From Anthonomus grandis grandis (taxonomy: Eukaryota; Arthropoda; Insecta; Coleoptera; Curculionidae), in NCBI RefSeq assembly GCF_022605725.1, contig NC_065546.1, positions 19,402,227-19,466,226 of the forward strand: a stretch of 64,000 bases of DNA, in the 5' to 3' direction. This document shows positions 12,890-22,708 of this stretch, one piece after another; the stretch's first letter is position 1, and every line of letters starts with the position of its first letter. The position numbers and the translations under genes were made by a program. A model generated the notes under the pieces. It was not told the DNA's origin. It made no database searches and was given only the letters and a program-made list of their open reading frames with translations.

Positions 12890-13158
12890 CTTTATTGTGT
12901 CGCTGAAAGACAAACAGGGGCAGTAAGCTAAAAAAAAACAAAACTTTAATCTTGTTTAATTAAAAAAAAATAGGATTTTCTTACTATGGCAAAAAGGGAC
13001 TTTTTCCAGAGAATGGAGGAAGAAGCAGTCTTTATTGTGTCACTGAAGGACAAGCAGGGGCAGTAGGCTGTAAAAAACAAAATTTTAAACTAGTTGTATT
13101 AATAAAAATATGGTTTTCTTACTATGGCAAAAAAGGGACTTTTTTCCCAGAGAATGGA
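12890..13158. repeat. Tandem duplication of a ~128-bp unit
   Basis: Unit A (12890-13017) and unit B (13030-13158) share ctttattgtgtc, ctgaa-gacaa-caggggcagta, gttttcttactatggcaa and agagaatgga. The centres differ in A/T runs. On the minus strand each unit has a GTAAGAAAA-like donor and a T-rich tract ending in CAG, so each looks like an exon edge plus a short intron. It lies just downstream of the minus-strand remnant at 13.2-13.9 kb. Confidence 0.8.
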
Positions 13159-13189
13159 AATCATACATCAATCATAAATGTATCATATC

Positions 13190-13877
13190 ATGTTTCGGCT
13201 AAATAATATATGGATCTTTCTTCCTCCCAAATTTTTTTAATTTTCCTCAAATATTCTATACACCACCTGACAATTCCATTACAGCATCTCTTTTGTTAAC
13301 CATCTTAAGCTTAAATCTAAGTTTCATCAGGTATCTCCGCAAGGTTGAGACTGAGAAATGTTTGTCCCTTGCCGATAAGGTGTCTCTATCGTCAGAACCT
13401 CATTGTTTTTGTATTTAAAATACACACCTTTCCTTAGCAATTTGGCAATATCCATGTCGAGTCCCTTTGATTTTTCTGCATCTTTCCTTTTTATTCTGTC
13501 TTTAATCCTTTTTTTTACAGGCATATTATACTATAGGAAACCCCTGTTAAAAACGCTATTTTTTACAAAGCACTACAATCATTTGTGAACTGAGGATCAT
13601 TCCTTAGATTGTTATAGATATTTAGGTAAATTTGTTCTTTAAAAACTGCTTGATTTCCTCTGTAGCTTCTACTTCCCTTGCTTCTTTTTGCTTCCTCAAT
13701 ACTAGAAAATGAACTATCAGAACTATATAAGTCTAAATCACTGTCCAGATCACTCTTATTGTTTTTATCACAAATGTTATTGTCTTTCTTGTATACCCAC
13801 GGTCTCCATGAGCCCGCACAAACACTTTCCTCTTCATTTGCCAAATTTTCCTGCCTATTTTTCAAGGGTCGAAACAT
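13190..13877 (-). pseudogene. Transposase-like remnant (DDE_3/IS630-like N-terminal region)
   Basis: The 13877-13563 frame (104 codons) is acidic and serine-rich (SDLDSDLDLYSSDSSFSS) and ends in KEQIYLNIYNNLRNDP. A second frame (13524-13327) has a basic region and GVYFKYKNNEVLT. The third frame, from about 13340 to 13200, reads STLRRYLMKLRFKLKMVNKR then a stop and GRKKDPYI. That last block resembles the segment just before the first catalytic Asp of insect IS630-like transposases such as those at 3.3-4.1 and 22.3-22.7 kb. At least two frame changes are needed and no catalytic domain follows. Assignment of the acidic N-terminus to the same gene is inferred. Confidence 0.4.
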
Positions 13878-14474
13878 TTTAAGGTCTTTAGGTATAATAC
13901 CAAAACAAATCTACAAACACAAATAAAAAAACACACTTCCTCACAGTAAAAACTGCAAAAAATTTAGACGAATACAGGCCAAATTCTAAATTCTTTTCTT
14001 TCATAAACGTGTAAAAAGCATAACCGGCAAAACAAATCCAATAATAACCTCTCATGGCCCCCCTCCCAACTATTAAAGGTGATATACCCATCCAACAACT
14101 ATTTTAAAGGCGATAGACCCATCCTTAAAGATCTCTTTAAAAACACGTCGAAAGTAATACAAAAACTGCCCAAAAATTTATTTGGGTACGGCCCCGTAAT
14201 TCTTAAAATCAGTGGGATAGAGAGAGATACACAATCACTTGCACACCCTAAAGTAGGAATCGTCAGAACGCAGGTGTTTTATCTTTGTTTAATAGACTGG
14301 CTAAAAAGAGGTGACAAGTCTGTGAGTGCTGGAAGTGTTTAAAATATTTTGTAAGATGCTTGGATTTTAGTCCGCGGTAAATTTTTTGATATTATTTTCT
14401 TTCTAAAAATTGACATTTTCGAAAGAAAAATAAAAAATAGTATAAAACATGGGGTTTTACGTATATTTAAAATG

Positions 14475-14618
14475 ATTTCATAGATAGACAATATAAAATT
14501 TTGCCATTTAAACATATATATCATGCAACAATAAAAATGACATAGGCGCACGGACTAGTTAGTGCGGCATCTGCGACACATCAAAGATTCTAATAGATCT
14601 CTGAACTGGACTTTATCT
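14475..14618 (-). repeat. Dispersed repeat, inverted and diverged copy 3 of 3
   Basis: The reverse complement starts with ccagttcagagatctatta, continues gaatctttgatgtg and tagtccgtgcgcc, and reaches a tttaaatggcaaaatttta block. It aligns in order with copies 1 and 2. Confidence 0.65.
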
Positions 14619-15107
14619 AAAACAGTGTTTAGATATACACTTATATATAACTAGATCTAGATCGGTCTTGGCATTATATCGATTAAATAACATCATTTCA
14701 TTGGCATGAAAAACTCCTCGAGTTTTAATAATTTTTTGTCTAAATATTAACATTGGATAACTAAATTGGTTTATGGTAGTAACAAACCTCTACAAATGAG
14801 AATTTTTTGGTTAAAAATTATTGTGTTGTTAGATGTTAAAAAATATAAATGACATTAACTGCTAAAGAATATGGATCAAACTTTTCCTTATAGCCATTAT
14901 ATTTTTTAATATCTGACAATTCAATAATTTTATTACCAAAAAATGTTTCATGTAGAGGCTTGCAACCATATCAAATTCGTTTACATATTTTTATATATTA
15001 TAAAAAAGTTTAATTTAAATCCTTCGAGAGCCTTTTTCTTTTGTTTAACATTCGACTTTTCAATTAATTTTCACAAAAAACCTTAGTTGAAGAGGCTTAT
15101 AACCACT
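14619..15107. other. No recognised feature
   Basis: AT-rich sequence between the repeat and the piggyBac element; nothing recognised. Confidence 0.5.
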
Positions 15108-15486
15108 TTAACCCTTTGTGTGCTAGTGTGCCTGCGGTGAGGACACTTACAAAGTAGTTTTTACTGACGGTCCTGTTGTGCTTACAGCGAAGATATCATT
15201 GATGACGTATGCGGAAGCGTGTCGCTCCTCTAAATTTAAGCGCCAATAAGAGTCGAGTATTTTTGGACAGTTTGCTTATTAATGTTCGCACGTGGTATTG
15301 TTGTGGTAACAAGTTTCCCTGTTTTTTGGTTGTTGGAGCAGTTTTTGGGACCATGGGTGGTAAGATTTGCTTTTATATTAGAAATAAAATCAGGGCGGTG
15401 ACACCAGACTCTTAGGCAAATAATTTTCTCAAAATTTCATGAGTATTTTTTTAACGGTTTTTTTTTCGGCTTATAAATCTCAACTC

Positions 15487-17253
15487 CAATGACCTGTATG
15501 ATTATTTGGAAGAAATTCCTTGTGACAACATTAGCGAGTTAGGAGATGTTGGTGAAGATGAGATTGAAGGGGACGCAGAAATAGTAGGTCCAACGGCAGC
15601 GGCGTCGCCAGCAATTGATTTGTTTAATATAGAAAATATGCCTATTATATTTGGGAATGATACTTTGTCCCAAGACGCTGATGCTGACTTAGCCGAATGG
15701 AGCAGTGAGGATGAGCAACCTTTGTCACTAATACGAGCCCAGGAAATTTTAAAGAATTTGGAGAAGAAATAGGACAAAACATTCCCACCGATATAGAAAC
15801 CCCTACCGACATGTTTTTGCATATATTCCCTGAGCATCTGTTAGACCACATAGCTTTTCAAACGAACTTATATGCCTTGCAAAGAAACGGAGGTAATAGT
15901 CATGCATTTACGCCTACTAATGTAAAGGAAATAAAGGGTTTTATTGCAATAAATTTGATAATGGGCATAAAAAAGCTACCCAGCTACAAGGATTACTGGT
16001 CCTGACGATTGGAAATGAGAGATCTATTCATAAGTTCAATAATGCCAAGAGACAGATTTTCATGGATGTTAGCCAACCTGCACTTGATAATACACCTTTG
16101 TTAGATGTATTATCTGATACATATAAAAATGCTTTGAAACCAAGTCAACATCAAGCTATTGATGAGTCGATGATCCGATTCAAAGGACGAAGCTCCCTAA
16201 AACAGTATATGCCAAAGAAACCAGTAAAACGTGGCTATAAAGTTTGGATTCGTTCCGAAAATTCAGGATACGTATGTCAATTTCAGATTTACACTGGTAA
16301 AATAGGTCAAATGACCGAAAAGTCTCTTGGTGGTAGAGTTGTTAGAGACCTTACGAGAGACTTAGTTGGAAAAGAGTACTAAATATATTTTGACAATTAT
16401 TTTAATTCGGTCGAGCTGTAAAAACAACTGCAAACTGAGTGGATTTACGCTTGCGGTACCGTCAGAAAAGATCGAAAGAATCTACCAACAGATCTACTAG
16501 ATGACAAGCAGTTAACAAGGGGTGAATTCGATTGGAGAGTTAGCACTGATGGGTTGACATTTTTGAAATGGATGGATAATAGGCCAGTCCATTTTTTAAC
16601 TACTTATCCATGCAAAAATCAATGGGTTTCCCGCAAAAAAAAAGATGGTTCCGCCGAAGATGTTACTTGTCCTGAACTAGTAAAGAAATATAATACGCAT
16701 ATGGGATACGTGGATAAGACGGACATCCTAAAAACTCTTTATGAGGTTGACCGAAAGTCGAAAAAGTGGTGGCATAGAATTTTTTTCTATTTTATAGATT
16801 TTTCCTTAGTAAATGCATTCATATTGTATCAAAAAAGAACGGATTCCAATGCGCAACTTTCGCTAAAACTCTTTCGACTTTCAGTGGGCCTAGGACTTGT
16901 GGGAGCTGAACAAGGTTTACCGAAAAGGGGTCGGCCATCAGCAACGGTGAATCATTTCAAACGTACTGTACCATACGAAATTCGGTACGACTCTTGTTCC
17001 CACATGCCTCTATATGGCAAGCCTGGAAGATGTGCTTTTTGTAGTACCAAGGCGGAACCTCACAAATCAAGATGGCATTGTACAAGGTAGCTGTTGATAT
17101 TACATTGATAAATAAATAAACATAGTTAATTATTGTTATTTTTTTAGGTGTGATGTTGCCTTGTGCCTTTCAGATAAGAAAAACTGTTTCCGTCAATATC
17201 ATACCAAATACATTTTTTATAATCAATGTATTTTTCTAGCATTAAAAAATTAG
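15487..17253 (+). pseudogene. piggyBac transposase, broken, with a probable 61-bp intron
   Basis: An acidic N-terminus (NDLYDYLEEIP, then a Glu/Asp-rich stretch) leads, after a frameshift near 15750, into the transposase core. The three catalytic Asp positions of the family are visible: QAIDESMIRFKGR (about 16158), YFDNYFNS (about 16390) and GYVDKTDILKTLYEVDRKSK (about 16705). A stop at 16003, frame changes nearby and a stop at 16380 break it. The C-terminal cysteine-rich domain spans a GT-AG intron at 17087-17147. Splicing joins TR to CDVALC in frame and restores the Cys pattern that binds the transposon ends in this family. It ends at TAG 17251-17253. Confidence 0.85.
17087..17147 (+). other. 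Probable 61-bp GT-AG intron in the piggyBac transposase
   Basis: The unspliced frame stops at the tag inside gtagct. Removing 17087-17147 (donor gtagct, acceptor tttttttag) joins the reading frame and completes the Cys-rich motif. Confidence 0.7.
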
Positions 17254-17320
17254 TTTTTGCCAATTTTTTTTTGTTTATCTGCCTAGTGTCCTTACAGTGA
17301 GCACATCTCATTGTAACTAA

Positions 17321-18160
17321 CTCATATGCAAAAAAAAATATTTAATTACAAAACAAAAATTTTCACCAAAAGTTAAAAAAAAAATAAATCCGGATTTTTT
17401 AATCGACTTAGTTATTAATTGTGAATATATGGACAAAAAATTATTCAAATTTCTTGGGAATTTCAGGAGATACAGCCATTATATCGATTTAAATAACAGC
17501 GGGCGTGGACTATAATTAGGTTGCTGCCAAACGACATATGCTGCGTTGTCGATTTTGGTTGTTGGATATTAAAAATAGAAAAAAACAAAAAGTGGCATAC
17601 GTATAAGTTGCCAAATTGCTTTTTTTCGATAACTTTTTTGTTAAGAACCTTTTTTTTTGAAAAATTTGTTGATCAGTCTCAAAGTATATATTATTAGTTA
17701 GCAAATAAAAGAAAAAGTAAATTTTTTTACCTGTTATAAAATACAGCACATTAAAAAAATATTCAATGGAAAAGAAAAATATATATTGTATGAAAAATTG
17801 GAGAGTAGATTTGACATCATTGTCTTAGCGATGGTGAACAAAAACACCTCGCCTATGGTTTGCAACTAGACTAGGCATTCAATGTTTCAAGATTCCATAT
17901 TTTATAAGCGCTTGATACAGTTGTTCTAGGGCTTCGTGTGAATTTCATCTACTTGTAGCAGCCCTTCCGAATGCATTCTTTTATTGATCCTATTAGTTTC
18001 TTTAATATTCCTCTCTGGCAAAACATCCTTGCTATGGTGCTTTATTATTATGTAAAAATATGAAACAAGTACCATATTACAATACATTAATCTAAAAACA
18101 TCTCATCACACCGTATATTTAAACAAAAAATAACGGATGTTGGTTTTAAAAAAATTCTTT
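17321..18160. other. No recognised feature
   Basis: AT-rich sequence with low-complexity minus-strand ORF shadows; no motif recognised. Confidence 0.5.
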
Positions 18161-18403
18161 TTATGGACATTTTGTGGTAATATCATTTTTGCCTTGACAA
18201 TGGTTTAACAACCGAAACGCATCGGGATTTTTGAAATAAAGACTGCGAAGTAAACAGAACCCTTCGCCTATTATTTTGCTTTGCATCTTAGGATGCAGAA
18301 TGTCCATGAATGTCTCCTTCTCATACAGTAAAACCTGGTCCACCAAAAGTATCCAACGGACGAATATTGTACTATTCAAATGTGATTCCAGATCTTCTCT
18401 CAA
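18161..18403 (-). CDS. Unrecognised 80-codon ORF
   Basis: The frame reads MREDLESHLNSTIFVRW at the start and has LHPKMQSKIIGEGF and PDAFRLLNHCQGKND further on, with normal amino-acid composition unlike the low-complexity frames around it. I do not recognise the family. There is no neighbouring exon, no terminal repeats and no obvious promoter. It may be a fragment of an element or retrocopy. Coding status is doubtful. Confidence 0.25.
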   Translation of the reverse strand: MREDLESHLNSTIFVRWILLVDQVLLYEKETFMDILHPKMQSKIIGEGFCLLRSLYFKNPDAFRLLNHCQGKNDITTKCP

Positions 18404-18867
18404 CTTTTACGAGACATCGATCTCCACTCATCCGATGACAGTATAGTACTTCAGTTATTAGCAATCCAGTTAAGATGTTCTCTGGTTAACACCTACAATA
18501 CAGTGACGTCTAGTAAGTCGTGGATCAGGCACTGCACTATTTTACCTTAAATAAGTCTTTGTTTCTGTTTGATTAGTAATCCTTATTTTATGGGCTATTC
18601 TCAGCTGACTTTGGAACTTTCTTGCTATTGCTACAGTGTGGCAGACGGATCTTCCCCTCACTTCGGCCTGAGGTAAGAGGAATGCAGTAGTGGTGACAAC
18701 ATGGCCGACTTCATTCATAAAATGGACAGTGGCGTGTGGTATTATGTGAAACTATTTAAATTCGATTTAAGGAAAATAATTTTAAAATGTATCAAAATAA
18801 ATTACCTAATGAATTATTTATTTGTATGTTTTATGGTTTTAGAACTAAGTTCTTTTTTTTTGGTATA

Positions 18868-19170
18868 CAGGGTGTCCCACAATCAACGTCACAGGCTATA
18901 ACTTTTTTATTTTTAACTATAAAAATTTAAAAAAAAATTTAATAGCTATAGGACCACTACCCAAAATTACTTAAAAAAACTACCCCCAACAAATACATCC
19001 CCCAAAAATTTTTTGATTTTTTGGGGAAAACTTTTTTGAACCCCAGAATTTGTCGGGGGTAGTTTTTTTAAGTCATTTTGGGTAGTGATCCTATAGCTAT
19101 TAAAAATATATTAAAAAAAATATATACTTAAAAATAAAAAAGCCTGTGACGTTGATTGAGGAGCACTCTG
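18868..19170. mobile_element. Foldback MITE with TACAGGGTG ends
   Basis: The element is bounded by TA at 18866-18867 and 19171-19172 and starts cagggtgtcccac. Its two halves are inverted copies: cagggtgtcccacaatcaac with acaggctata on the left, and gcctgtgacgttgattg on the right; aatagctatagga pairs with atcctatagctatt; ggtagttttttt pairs with aaaaaaactacc. Nearly the whole element folds into a hairpin around a T/A-rich centre. It has no ORF. A further tacagggtcgc end begins at 19173, sharing the TA. Confidence 0.85.
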
Positions 19171-19906
19171 TATACAGGGTCGCACGCAAATATCTCTGTT
19201 GCTAAGCCGAATTTAAAAACAGTTTAAACAAAAGTTGCTAAGGTCACAGGGGGCCACGTCACTGCAATAGTACGTGTATTTTGAAGGTCATTAAAAAAAC
19301 AAAACGAAAGTCAAACATCGACTAAAATGAGCCACCTGGTATAGATTATAAAAAACGAACAGCATAAGCGATTTAGCAATGATAAAAGTTCGGTTAAACT
19401 AGGAACGGGAATTTTTATGTTTTTTTTATGCGAAATTTTCACTCTTTTTGGTATTTCCGAAAAAGTAAGGTAATTTGAGAAAAACATAAGGTAAATAACT
19501 TACCTAATTTTGCGTTTACTGTTATTTATGTTAATGTTTTTTTAAGTCTCACACACTTCACTTAAACATGTTTTTATTTTCACTGCCATTAGTGTCACTG
19601 TCCTCATTTCCTATGGTGATGACAAGGGGCTCGATGTCTTCCATGATTTGGTTAGTTTCCCAGAATTTATCCTCCACAGTTCTGACGTGCTGACAAAATT
19701 TCTGCCAATCATTTTCGGCAATCGAGGATATAGCATCCTCAGTAACCTCCTTTAAGGTTGTAATGTTAAAATTGCCAGTAGTATTCCGACTTCTTATTAA
19801 AAATTTGAGTCTTGCCCAAGCTAATTCAATTGGGTTTAACTCGCATGAATAAGGCGGTGTTCTTAATGGAGTATGCCCATGGGACCTTATAATCCGATCT
19901 ACTATA

Positions 19907-20278
19907 CAGGGTGATTCAAAAGTAAGCGGCATCCTTTCAGGGACGTAATCCTTGTATGAAAATAAGGCAAAAAGTTCATATTAATATGGGTTCGAAATTG
20001 CTTCCGAAGGGAGCTACGCCCCTTTGAATAGGACCCCTTGAAGACAATTTTTTCTCTATAACTTTAAAACCCTTTAGAATTAAATTTTGAAAATTGGTGT
20101 ACTGCATAAACATTTCGTTGTGAATATGATTCTAAATTCAAATTTTTTAAATTTTATTCCGGTGCGTCACATGCGGGGGTTGGTAAGGGTAAAACATCCC
20201 TTTTTCTTTTACTCTTTAGGTTATTGTGATTTTGTTTGAAAATTATAAAATTTTAGAGTCTTATACGTAAAAAAGGTA
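19907..20278 (+). repeat. Left terminal inverted repeat (372 bp)
   Basis: Reverse-complement match to 21756-22128 over its full length. Confidence 0.92.
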
Positions 20279-20577
20279 CTCTTAGTTCAATTCGATAGAG
20301 CGTAAAATTTACGAGAAAATCGACTTTGAAAATTTTCTGATTGCGTATGTTTAATACATAATAAAATTACTGGATACGCATTTAAAACGAAGTTGGCGGT
20401 TGTTTTTTGGCTTTTGGCATTTAAATGACTGATAAATGTCATTGTAAAATACAATTTACTTTGTCAAAGTAAAATTAGTTTCATAGAGTGTTTTACAAAT
20501 TACTAATTATTATTAATAAGAAGGGCATTGCCTTTGTTGAGTTTGGTACTTTGTGTTTCTAAGTTTAAAAAGCAAAC

Positions 20578-21679
20578 ATGGATTTTACATATCAAGAACA
20601 AGCTGATATTCACATTATGTTTGGAAGAGCATTTGGTAATTGTGTTGAAGCAAGACGATTGTATCATGAGGCATTTCCTAATCGACGAGTGCCACACCGT
20701 ACGGTTTTCGCAAGAGTAGATCGTAATTTAAGGGAAACAGGTAAATTCAAAAATGTGAGTAATATCGCATAATATCTACTTAAATTTTGCTTAAGGAACA
20801 TTTGAAAGACAGGAAGTTGTTGGGCGACCAAGAAATGCCAGAACCCTAGCATTAGAAGAACGCGTGCTAGATCGTATTGAAGAAGATCCATCTTTGAGCA
20901 CTCGCATCATCGCAAATCAGGAAGGGTCCTCTCAGTCAACCGTATGGAGAATTTTGCACGATATGTTACTCTACCCTTATCATATTCAACGGGTTCAGGC
21001 TTTAGAAGAGCGAGATTTCCTTCCTCGTGTACACTTCTGTAATTGGCTAGAAGAAAACCGCGTTGCTTTTGAAAATTTTGAGAAGAAAATCTTATTTACT
21101 GACGAGGCCGGCTTCACAAGAAACGGAATTTTCAATTTCCACAACAACCACCTATAAACGGATGAGAATCCCCATGCTACGGTACAGAAGGCACATCAGC
21201 AGCAGTTTAGTTTAAATGTGTGGGAAAGGACCTGTATTTATGCCGCAACGACTTAATGGACAAATTTACACAATTTTTTTACAGATTGAATTACCACAAA
21301 TATTAGAAAATCTACCACTTCAATTACGAGCACAAATGTGGTTTTTGCACGATGGTGCCCCCCACATTTTAGCATTCTCGCTAGAGAACATTTAAATAAT
21401 GCCTATCAAAACCGCTGGATAGACCGTGGGGGTCCAGTGCCATGGCCACCACAGTCTCCTGACCTAAACCCCCTTGATTTTTATTTATGGGGACACCTAA
21501 AACAACTAGTTTATTCTCCCCCTATACCCAATATTGATGTTCTCAGGCAAAGAATAGAGGAAGGATTTCAGACAATTAAAAACAATCCAATAATTCTACC
21601 ACGTGTGCACCATAATCTAATAAAAAGATTAAGAGCTTGCCGTGACGCGAATGGTAATAATTTTGAACACTTTCTATAA
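20578..21679 (+). pseudogene. Transposase of the long-TIR element (DD41D spacing), lightly broken, with a 55-bp intron
   Basis: Exon 1 (20578-20740) starts MDFTYQEQADIHIMFGRA, an N-terminal helix-turn-helix region. A GT-AG intron at 20741-20795 joins RETG to TFERQEVVGRPRN in frame. Exon 2 has EEDPSLSTRIIA, then LFTDEAGF with the first catalytic Asp, HDGAPPHF with the second, and SPDLNPLDFYLWGHLK with the third. By my count 41 residues separate the second and third Asp. A stop near 21155 and a small deletion near 21220 inactivate it. The C-terminus NGNNFEHFL is intact. The product would have acted on the flanking inverted repeats. Confidence 0.85.
20741..20795 (+). other. Probable 55-bp GT-AG intron
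   Basis: Donor g|gtaaat and acceptor cttaag|ga. Without removal the frame stops within 30 bases; with removal the conserved N-terminal domain continues in frame. Confidence 0.7.
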
Positions 21680-21755
21680 ATTGTTAAATAAAATGTGAGT
21701 AAAAAGTGTCTTTTTTGTCGATCGTAATGCGAATTAATTTTCATCACCTTTTTTG

Positions 21756-22128
21756 TACCTTTTTTACGTATAAGATTCTAAAATTTTATAATTTTCAAAC
21801 AAAATCACAATAACCTAAAGAGTAAAAGAAAAAGGGATGTTTTTACCCTTACCAACCACTGCATGTGACGCACCTGAATAAAATTTAAAAAATTTGAATT
21901 TAGAATCTTATTCACAACGAAATATTTATGCAGTACACTAATTTTCAAAATTTAATTCTAAAGGGTTTTAAAGTTATAGAGAAAAAATTGTCTTCAAGGG
22001 GTCCTATTCAAAGGGGCGTAGCTCCCTTAGGAAGCAATTTCGGACCCATATTAATATGAACTTTTTGCCTTATTTTCATACAAGGATTACGCCCCTGAAA
22101 GGATGCCGCTTACTTTTGAATCACCCTG
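21756..22128 (-). repeat. Right terminal inverted repeat (373 bp)
   Basis: Reverse-complement match to 19907-20278. Confidence 0.92.
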
Positions 22129-22708
22129 TATAATTTTTTTGGTCACCAGGTGGTTTGTGGCATAAAACCAAATCGAAAAGATCAAATTTTCTGGCACTTG
22201 CATCGTGACTTATACCTATAACATATAGTATATGTAATACATAATAATATACAGGATAAACCTTATTCCACCCCATTTTTTTCAGCCATTTTCTTTAAAA
22301 AAAAAATTTTGCCAGTCGATATTAGACTGCAAGGGACAAACTCTCTATTTTCCTCGTATTTTGACACTTACGCCAAAAAAAGCCATTTGACTTTAATAAA
22401 AGCCGAAGCGTTTCCCTGGAATAAGAAAAATTAGCCTCTTCTTTTAATTTTCTTAACAACTTTCTAGTTGTCGGAACCACTTTATATTCCAGGTAAAATC
22501 TGGTGATACAATGCTTAACTATTTGAAAATAAAAACTGTCTTTTTCGACGACAGTTTTCAGTGGTCGTTTTTTCCCTGGACTGGCTAACATTTCATCAGG
22601 GTTATTTTGTCGCCTTTCCTCATCTTCCTTGTGAATTTTTCTCACAGATGATACAGAGACTCCGGTATAAAGGCTATGAAGGACCTTACCCTCAGTGAAT
22701 TTATTCAT

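Larger units (their letters stand above)
15108..17320 (+). mobile_element. piggyBac-superfamily DNA transposon, decayed
   Basis: The left boundary is textbook: TTAA at 15108-15111 followed by ccctttg. At the other end, gtgtccttacagtgagcaca (from 17286) is an imperfect inverted match to the left end, which has gtgaggacac at 15136-15145. The predicted right boundary reads ctaa at 17317-17320, plausibly a decayed TTAA. A related block (cttacagcgaag) sits at 15181. Between the ends lies a single broken transposase gene in the same orientation. Confidence 0.8.
19907..22128 (+). mobile_element. Tc1/mariner-superfamily transposon with ~372-bp terminal inverted repeats
   Basis: The target-site duplication is TA (19905-19906 and 22129-22130). 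The terminal inverted repeats, 19907-20278 and 21756-22128, are nearly identical, starting cagggtgattcaaaagtaag and running inward to acgtaaaaaaggta. The pair differs by a few substitutions and one small indel near the outer 40 bp. The transposase gene lies between them in plus orientation. The whole element interrupts an older minus-strand transposase gene. Confidence 0.92.
19558..22708 (-). pseudogene. DDE_3-type (IS630-like) transposase gene, split by a nested transposon
   Basis: The N-terminal part (22708-22322; start at MNKFTEGKVLHS, the residues before it being unlike the family) has a helix-turn-helix region, SPGKKRPL and SRETLRLLLKSNGFFWRK. A middle part with the first two catalytic Asp residues is missing or replaced at 22206-22320. 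The next piece (22205-22131) reads ARKFDLFDLVLCHKPPGDQ. The remainder (19904-19558) carries SHGHTPLRTPPYSCELNPIE, whose Glu is the third catalytic residue, then the C-terminal ENDWQKFCQHVRTVEDKFW block. The 19907-22128 transposon sits between the last two pieces. Removing it with one TA rejoins them in frame (NYIVDRII). Confidence 0.8.

Noticed and set aside
19558..19932. MPLTFESPC as the true N-terminus of the minus-strand ORF
   Set aside because: Those residues are encoded by the end of the inserted transposon; the real gene continues beyond the insertion.
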